A stretch of 64,000 nucleotides of DNA, from positions 3,658,001 through 3,722,000 of the forward strand of contig NZ_CP030850.1 of NCBI RefSeq assembly GCF_003325355.1. The letters run 5' to 3'. Both the position numbers and the translations under genes were made by a program. Positions 59,424 to 64,000 of this stretch are shown here, piece after piece. Source of the stretch: Runella rosea. Its GTDB lineage: Bacteria; Bacteroidota; Bacteroidia; Cytophagales; Spirosomataceae. The notes beneath the pieces were generated by a model. That model ran no database searches. It saw only the letters and a list, made by a program, of their open reading frames with translations, and had not been told where the DNA came from. Each line of letters starts with the position of its first letter. Position 1 is the first letter of the stretch.

Positions 59424-59647
59424 AGGTACGAGATAGTGGCCTAAATGACGTTTTTAACGCGTTGATTTTTCCATTTATTGGCTTTTTAGGGGCTATTGAA
59501 TTAACTTAATTTTAACAATAATTATATTCATTCATTTATTTTTGGTCAAAATTCAGTCAAAACAAGCAAAAGGAAGGGAAGTTTTTAGCATTATTTTACT
59601 ATTATTTTGTACTTGAAATTTTTTGCCCCTGTCCATTCCTTTTCCGT

Positions 59648-60487
59648 ATGAAATTCAGCATGAATCTGCTCCTATGGGGCACCCAAATTGACGAAAGCCT
59701 TTTCCCAACGCTAGACCTGATTCAGGAGATTGGGTTTGAAGGCGTAGAAGTTCCGATTTTCAATCCCAACCCCGACGCTTGGCATGGCTGGCGCAAAAAA
59801 CTCGATGAACTCGGCCTTCACCGCGAATGTGACACCTTTTGCGGTCCCAACGAAAACCTCATCAGCTCCGATGCTTCCATCCGCGCCAATGCCCTTAACA
59901 ACCTCAAAAGAACCGTCGACTGCGGAGCCGTTTTGGGCGCCACGAAGCTCATGGGGCCGTATCACTCAGCATTGGGTGTTTTTACGGGCCAGCCCGCCAC
60001 GGCCGACGAATGGAAATGGGGCGTGGAAGGTATTCAGCAACTGGCCGAATACGCCCAAAGTCAAGGTATTTTACTCGGATTGGAATACTTAAACCGATTT
60101 GAGTTATACCTCACAAGCTGCGGCGACGAACTCATTCATTTTGTGGACGACGTCAATCACCCCAACTGCAAAATCATGTTTGATACCTTTCACGCCAATA
60201 TTGAAGAGAAAAACATCGGCGATTGTATCCGTAAAATGGGCGACCGCATTGCGTTTATTCAACTTTCCGAAAACGACCGCAGCACTCCAGGCAAAGGTAA
60301 CGTTGACTGGGCGGGGGCTTTTCAGGGTATCAAAGACATCAATTATGACGGTTGGCTGAGCATTGAAGCCTTTAGTCAAAAGCTTCCTGCGGCCAATATT
60401 TGGCGAAAAATGTTTGACTCCGAAGAGCAACTGATGCGAGACGGACTGGCATTTATCCGCAATTCATGCAACAGCATAGGGATATAA
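59648..60487 (+). CDS. Sugar phosphate isomerase/epimerase, xylose isomerase-like TIM barrel
   Basis: 279 residues. Family pattern: MKFSMNLLLWGTQID, LIQEIGFEGVEVPIFNP, GATKLMGPYHS, LLGLEYLNRFELYLTS (metal-binding Glu), MFDTFHANIEEKNIGDC (Asp and His), FIQLSENDRSTPGKGNVDW and GWLSIEAFSQKLP (second Glu). The site matches D-tagatose/psicose 3-epimerase-type enzymes with two catalytic Glu. It begins a cluster with an oxidoreductase (33 bases later) and a ThuA/PVC dehydrogenase, typical of Bacteroidota sugar acid or inositol catabolism. The ~220-base upstream gap contains no gene or clear promoter box. Confidence 0.9.
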   Translation: MKFSMNLLLWGTQIDESLFPTLDLIQEIGFEGVEVPIFNPNPDAWHGWRKKLDELGLHRECDTFCGPNENLISSDASIRANALNNLKRTVDCGAVLGATKLMGPYHSALGVFTGQPATADEWKWGVEGIQQLAEYAQSQGILLGLEYLNRFELYLTSCGDELIHFVDDVNHPNCKIMFDTFHANIEEKNIGDCIRKMGDRIAFIQLSENDRSTPGKGNVDWAGAFQGIKDINYDGWLSIEAFSQKLPAANIWRKMFDSEEQLMRDGLAFIRNSCNSIGI

Positions 60488-60520
60488 AACACATTTTTTG
60501 ATAAAAAATCAAACCATATC

Positions 60521-61642
60521 ATGTCTAAAAAAATCAACATCGCCATCGTAGGACTCGGTTTTGGAGCCGAATTTATCCCTATCTATCAGCGTCACCCAAA
60601 CGCCAATATGTACGCCATTTGTCAGCGGAATGTCGAAAAGCTCAACGCCATCGGCGACGCTTTCAACATTGATGTGCGCTACTCCAATTACGATGAATTA
60701 TTGAAAGACCCCAATATTGACGCCGTTCACATCAATTCTCCCATCCCCAACCACGCCGAGCAAACCTTAAAAGCATTGCGCGCGGGCAAACACGTGGCCT
60801 GTACCGTTCCGATGGCTACCTCGGTAGAAGATTGCATGGAAATCGTAAAAACCTGCAAAGAAACGGGTAAAAAATACATGATGATGGAAACAGTAGTATA
60901 TGCTCGTGAGTTTCTATTTGTGAAAGAGTTGTACGAAAAAGGCGAACTTGGTAAAGTGCAGTTTCTGAAAGCTTCGCATCAGCAAGACATGGACGGCTGG
61001 CCTGACTACTGGCCTGGCTTGCCTCCTATGCACTACGCCACGCACTGCGTGGGTCCAGTAGCAGGCTTGTTGCGGTTGGAAGCAGAATATGTTTCGTGTT
61101 TCGGTTCGGGAACAATTCGGGAAGAATTGGCCAAAATCCACAACTCACCATTTGCCGTAGAATCAGCCCATATCAAGTTTAAAGACAGCGATTTGAGCGC
61201 GTACGTTTACCGTTCGTTGTTTGACGTTGCCCGCCAATACCGCGAAAGCTTTGAGGTATACGGCTCTAAAAAATCATTTGAATGGCCGCTCATAGAAGGT
61301 GAAGAAGCCGTGATTCATACCGCCAAAAAAGAGGAGCACGAGATTCCAGAACGCGTCGCTACGCCCGATTATGCTCATTTGTTACCCGAAGAAATACAGG
61401 CGTTTACTACAAGAGGCGTGTATGACATTGACGAAAACACTCACCTTTCGTTTACGCAGGGAGCAGGGCACGGCGGCTCACACCCTCACTTGGTCCATGA
61501 ATTTTTGACGGCTTTGGTGGAAGACCGTGCCCCATTCCCCAACGCGGCCCAATCGGCCAACTGGACGTCGGTCGGTATTTTGGCGCACGAATCGGCCATG
61601 CAGGGTGGCAAGATTATGTATTTGCCTGATTTTAATGCGTAA
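60521..61642 (+). CDS. Gfo/Idh/MocA-family oxidoreductase
   Basis: 373 residues. The Rossmann NAD(P)-binding start is INIAIVGLGFGAEFIPIYQRHP (6-27), followed by VHINSPIPNHAEQTLKALRAGKHVACTVPMATSVEDC with the nucleotide-binding EKP-like position (here TVPMA instead of EKP), and the C-terminal domain with HYATHCVGPVAGLL (catalytic His region ~178). The family oxidises or reduces sugars and inositols. The altered EKP motif (CTVPMA) is a notable variation. It probably acts with the preceding isomerase on a sugar ring hydroxyl. Confidence 0.92.
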   Translation: MSKKINIAIVGLGFGAEFIPIYQRHPNANMYAICQRNVEKLNAIGDAFNIDVRYSNYDELLKDPNIDAVHINSPIPNHAEQTLKALRAGKHVACTVPMATSVEDCMEIVKTCKETGKKYMMMETVVYAREFLFVKELYEKGELGKVQFLKASHQQDMDGWPDYWPGLPPMHYATHCVGPVAGLLRLEAEYVSCFGSGTIREELAKIHNSPFAVESAHIKFKDSDLSAYVYRSLFDVARQYRESFEVYGSKKSFEWPLIEGEEAVIHTAKKEEHEIPERVATPDYAHLLPEEIQAFTTRGVYDIDENTHLSFTQGAGHGGSHPHLVHEFLTALVEDRAPFPNAAQSANWTSVGILAHESAMQGGKIMYLPDFNA

Positions 61643-61670
61643 CTTCGAAATCATCTGAATGAACCATACA

Positions 61671-64000
61671 ATGAAACGTTTCCTACCCATTGTTTTACTC
61701 GCGATTTTGACATGGCAATGCGCTACGCAAAAACCCGCACAAACGGCCCAATCCAACCAACCCGTAACTCCACGCCGGCTGGAAATTCTGTTTCTGGGCG
61801 ACAATGGCCACCACCGCCCCATCGAGCGTGTGCCCGCCATCATGTCTGCGCTGGGAAGCAAGGGCATCAACTTTACCTATTCTGACCAATTGGACGACCT
61901 CAATCCGACCAATCTGGCCAAGTATGACGGAGTACTGCTGTATGCCAACTGGGATACCATCAGCAAACCTCAGGAGCGTGCATTGGTAGACTACATCGCG
62001 AGTGGCAAAGGGTTTATTCCTGTTCACTGCGCCTCGTATTGTTTTCGCAATTCGGATGAATTGGTAAAAATCATGGGTGGCCAATTCTGGCGGCACACGT
62101 GGGACACCATTCGTCCGGTTTGGACCAATCCCAACCACCCTGCCATCATGGGCGTGAAGCAGTTCAAAACACTGGACGAAACGTATCTGCACAGCAAACT
62201 ACAACCCGACAATCTGGTATTGACCGAGCGCGAGATTCAGCCCGATCAGTACAAAGATAAGCCTAATACTAAAACGGAGCCATACACATGGGTACGCACG
62301 CATGGCAAAGGCCGCATTTTCTACACGGCTTATGGTCACGACGACCGCACTTGGAGCCAGCCCGAGTTTATGAAAATGCTCGAAAAAGGAATTCGTTGGG
62401 CCGTGGGTGACCAAGCTGTCAAAAACCTAGATGCACTTGACCCGCTACCGTTTACGTATAAAGAAGCCAAACTTCCCAACTACGAAAAGCGCCCTGGCCC
62501 GCAATTGCAGCAGAATGCCGTTACACCTGAGCAGTCGATGAAACACATTCAGGTGCCCGCCGATTTTACCTTGGAGTTGTTTGCAGCCGAGCCTAACGTA
62601 ATGCACCCCATTGCCATGAGCTGGGACGAGCGGGGTCGTTTGTACGTTTTGATTACCAAAGATTATCCCAACGAACGCAAAGATACAGGTGGCACTGACT
62701 ATATTCTCATTTGCGAAGACACCGACAAAGACGGTAAAGCCGATAAGTTTACGCGTTTTGCTGAAGGCTTAAGCATTCCAACGGGCATGGTATTTGCCAA
62801 TGGCGGTTTGATTGTGAGTCAGGCACCGCACATGCTTTTCCTGAAAGATACCAACGGTGACGACAAAGCAGACGAAAAGAAAATCCTTTTCTCGGGCTTT
62901 GGTACGGGCGATACCCACGCGGGTCCCAGCAACTTACACTATGGTTTTGACAACTGGATTTGGGGTTGTGTGGGCTATTCTGGATTCGAAGGAAAACTCA
63001 AAGACAACACCGACAGTCTGAAATTCGGACAGGCATTTTTCCGTTTCAAACCCGATGGTTCTAAAATGGAATGGATGACCAGTACTTCTAACAACACGTG
63101 GGGATTTGCTTTCAACGAAGCTGGCGATGTGTTTGGCTCCACGGCCAACAACTCACATGGCTGGTACATGGCCATCCCGCACCGTTATTTTACGGGCAAT
63201 ACAGGCATGGGCCGCGACAACGGTAGCCGAGGTACCGATACCCACAAAGACATGAAGCCCATCACCCCAAGGATTCGTCAAGTAGACGTTTTTGGGGGCT
63301 TTACCGCCGCCGCAGGACATAATTTTTATACCGCACGGGCCTTCCCTAAGAAATACTGGAACCAAATTGCCTTCGTCGCTGAGCCTACCGGTCACGTACT
63401 GCACCAAAACCAAATGGTAAAAAAAGGTACTGATTACGAAGACAAAGAAGCCTTCAACCTCATGGCGGGTGCTGATGAATGGTTTTCTCCCGTTTTTGCC
63501 GAAGTTGGACCCGACGGTGCCGTTTGGGTAGCCGACTGGTACAGCTTTATTATTCAACACAACCCTACTCCACAGGGCTTTGGCAATGGTAAAGGAAATG
63601 CTTACGACACCGATCTTCGCGATTATACCCACGGACGTATTTACCGAGTAGGCTACAAGCAAGCACCTGCCTACACACCAATTTCATTGAGCAAAGACCG
63701 CCCAGCGGAATTGGTAGCGGCCCTGAAAAACTCTAATATGTTTTGGCGAAACCACGCCCAACGTATGTTGGTGGAAAGAGGCAACAAGGACGTTGTACCG
63801 CAACTGATTGCGCTGGTCAATGACTCATCTGTTGACGAAATTGGCCTGAACCCTGCCGCAATTCATGCCCTCTGGGCGCTAGAAGGCTTGGGAGCTATGA
63901 ATGATGAAAGTGTTTTGAAAGCCGTTACTTCTGCTTTAAAACATCCAAGCGCCGCCGTTCGCAAGAATGCCGTCCAAATTCTGCCTCCTACGGCCGCTAC
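61671..64000 (+). CDS. ThuA domain plus PVC-type membrane-bound dehydrogenase, lipoprotein (partial, runs off the window)
   Basis: At least 776 residues, open to the window end. The ATG at 61671 gives a lipoprotein signal MKRFLPIVLLAILTWQC (Cys17); an in-frame ATG at 61659 is possible. A ThuA-like domain lies at ~38-245 (EILFLGDNGHHRPIERVPAIM ... VDYIASGKGFIPVHCASY ... GKGRIFYTAYGHDDRTW). A PVC-type dehydrogenase beta-propeller (~285-660) follows: FTLELFAAEPNVMHPIAMSWDERGRLYVL, DTDKDGKADKF, LSIPTGMVFANGG. HEAT-like repeats begin at ~670. Full-length relatives end in a haem-binding domain, which would lie beyond the edge. Secreted sugar-related oxidoreductase; exact substrate unknown. Confidence 0.9.
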   Translation, partial: MKRFLPIVLLAILTWQCATQKPAQTAQSNQPVTPRRLEILFLGDNGHHRPIERVPAIMSALGSKGINFTYSDQLDDLNPTNLAKYDGVLLYANWDTISKPQERALVDYIASGKGFIPVHCASYCFRNSDELVKIMGGQFWRHTWDTIRPVWTNPNHPAIMGVKQFKTLDETYLHSKLQPDNLVLTEREIQPDQYKDKPNTKTEPYTWVRTHGKGRIFYTAYGHDDRTWSQPEFMKMLEKGIRWAVGDQAVKNLDALDPLPFTYKEAKLPNYEKRPGPQLQQNAVTPEQSMKHIQVPADFTLELFAAEPNVMHPIAMSWDERGRLYVLITKDYPNERKDTGGTDYILICEDTDKDGKADKFTRFAEGLSIPTGMVFANGGLIVSQAPHMLFLKDTNGDDKADEKKILFSGFGTGDTHAGPSNLHYGFDNWIWGCVGYSGFEGKLKDNTDSLKFGQAFFRFKPDGSKMEWMTSTSNNTWGFAFNEAGDVFGSTANNSHGWYMAIPHRYFTGNTGMGRDNGSRGTDTHKDMKPITPRIRQVDVFGGFTAAAGHNFYTARAFPKKYWNQIAFVAEPTGHVLHQNQMVKKGTDYEDKEAFNLMAGADEWFSPVFAEVGPDGAVWVADWYSFIIQHNPTPQGFGNGKGNAYDTDLRDYTHGRIYRVGYKQAPAYTPISLSKDRPAELVAALKNSNMFWRNHAQRMLVERGNKDVVPQLIALVNDSSVDEIGLNPAAIHALWALEGLGAMNDESVLKAVTSALKHPSAAVRKNAVQILPPTAA

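Noticed and set aside
1-64000. tRNA, rRNA or insertion sequence
   Set aside because: No cloverleaf-type sequence, rRNA segment or transposase-like protein was found on reading both strands.

Overview
The window looks like a chromosome segment of a Bacteroidota bacterium, most likely a Cytophagales member of the Runella/Spirosoma/Dyadobacter type. The grounds are two SusC/SusD pairs, several lipoproteins, TAnnTTTG-type -7 promoter boxes, almost no Shine-Dalgarno sequences, CRTAC1-like FG-GAP/ASPIC proteins, and a ThuA plus PVC-type dehydrogenase protein at the right edge. The genus cannot be fixed from the sequence alone. No tRNA, rRNA, CRISPR array or intact insertion sequence was seen.

Region 1 (1-8160) is a peptide maturation and export locus. 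A 71-residue precursor has a double-glycine leader and a Ser-rich core with four cysteines. It is followed by a putative lipoprotein, a jelly-roll-like protein (possibly truncated), a VKOR-thioredoxin fusion for disulfide formation, a C39-peptidase ABC exporter and an HlyD adaptor. Divergent from the precursor lies a glycosyltransferase-like protein (DxD motif) whose C-terminus resembles a RiPP recognition element. The parts list matches that of glycocins such as sublancin, with Bacteroidota components, and is the best candidate here for an undescribed system. Three of its genes carry in-frame insertions, two of them clear hairpins and the third a longer insert with short inverted repeats, and a 5' fragment of the exporter gene is duplicated.

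Region 2 (8161-23166) encodes a SusC/SusD pair, two large CRTAC1-like secreted lipoproteins, and a tightly overlapping ATP-grasp / GNAT-like / Rieske oxygenase trio that may build a small molecule. Region 3 (23172-27382) holds a four-helix-bundle membrane protein, a lipoprotein and RNase R.

Region 4 (27694-37634) contains an arsenosugar-type pair (AhpD-like protein and radical SAM ArsS), an AT-rich orphan gene, and a convergent operon SusC-SusD-sodium/solute symporter-phosphoesterase. No ArsM methyltransferase is present in the window.

Region 5 (37811-59423) is mostly housekeeping and envelope genes: fatty acid hydroxylase, serine protease, SDR, LolA, FtsK, PyrD, a Wzi/RemB-like barrel, an acyltransferase, a polysaccharide deacetylase, UPRT, a propeller-type histidine kinase, a barstar-like protein, YraN, a KefG-KefC-AraC operon and a UPF1-like helicase. 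Region 6 (59648-64000) is a sugar catabolism cluster: TIM-barrel isomerase, Gfo/Idh/MocA oxidoreductase, and a ThuA/PVC dehydrogenase cut by the window edge.

A theme across the window is small repeats placed inside or beside genes. Three copies of one palindrome share a conserved mismatch position (one of them in-frame in a gene), and an AGTCAGAA-type low-complexity element occurs in-frame in two unrelated genes.
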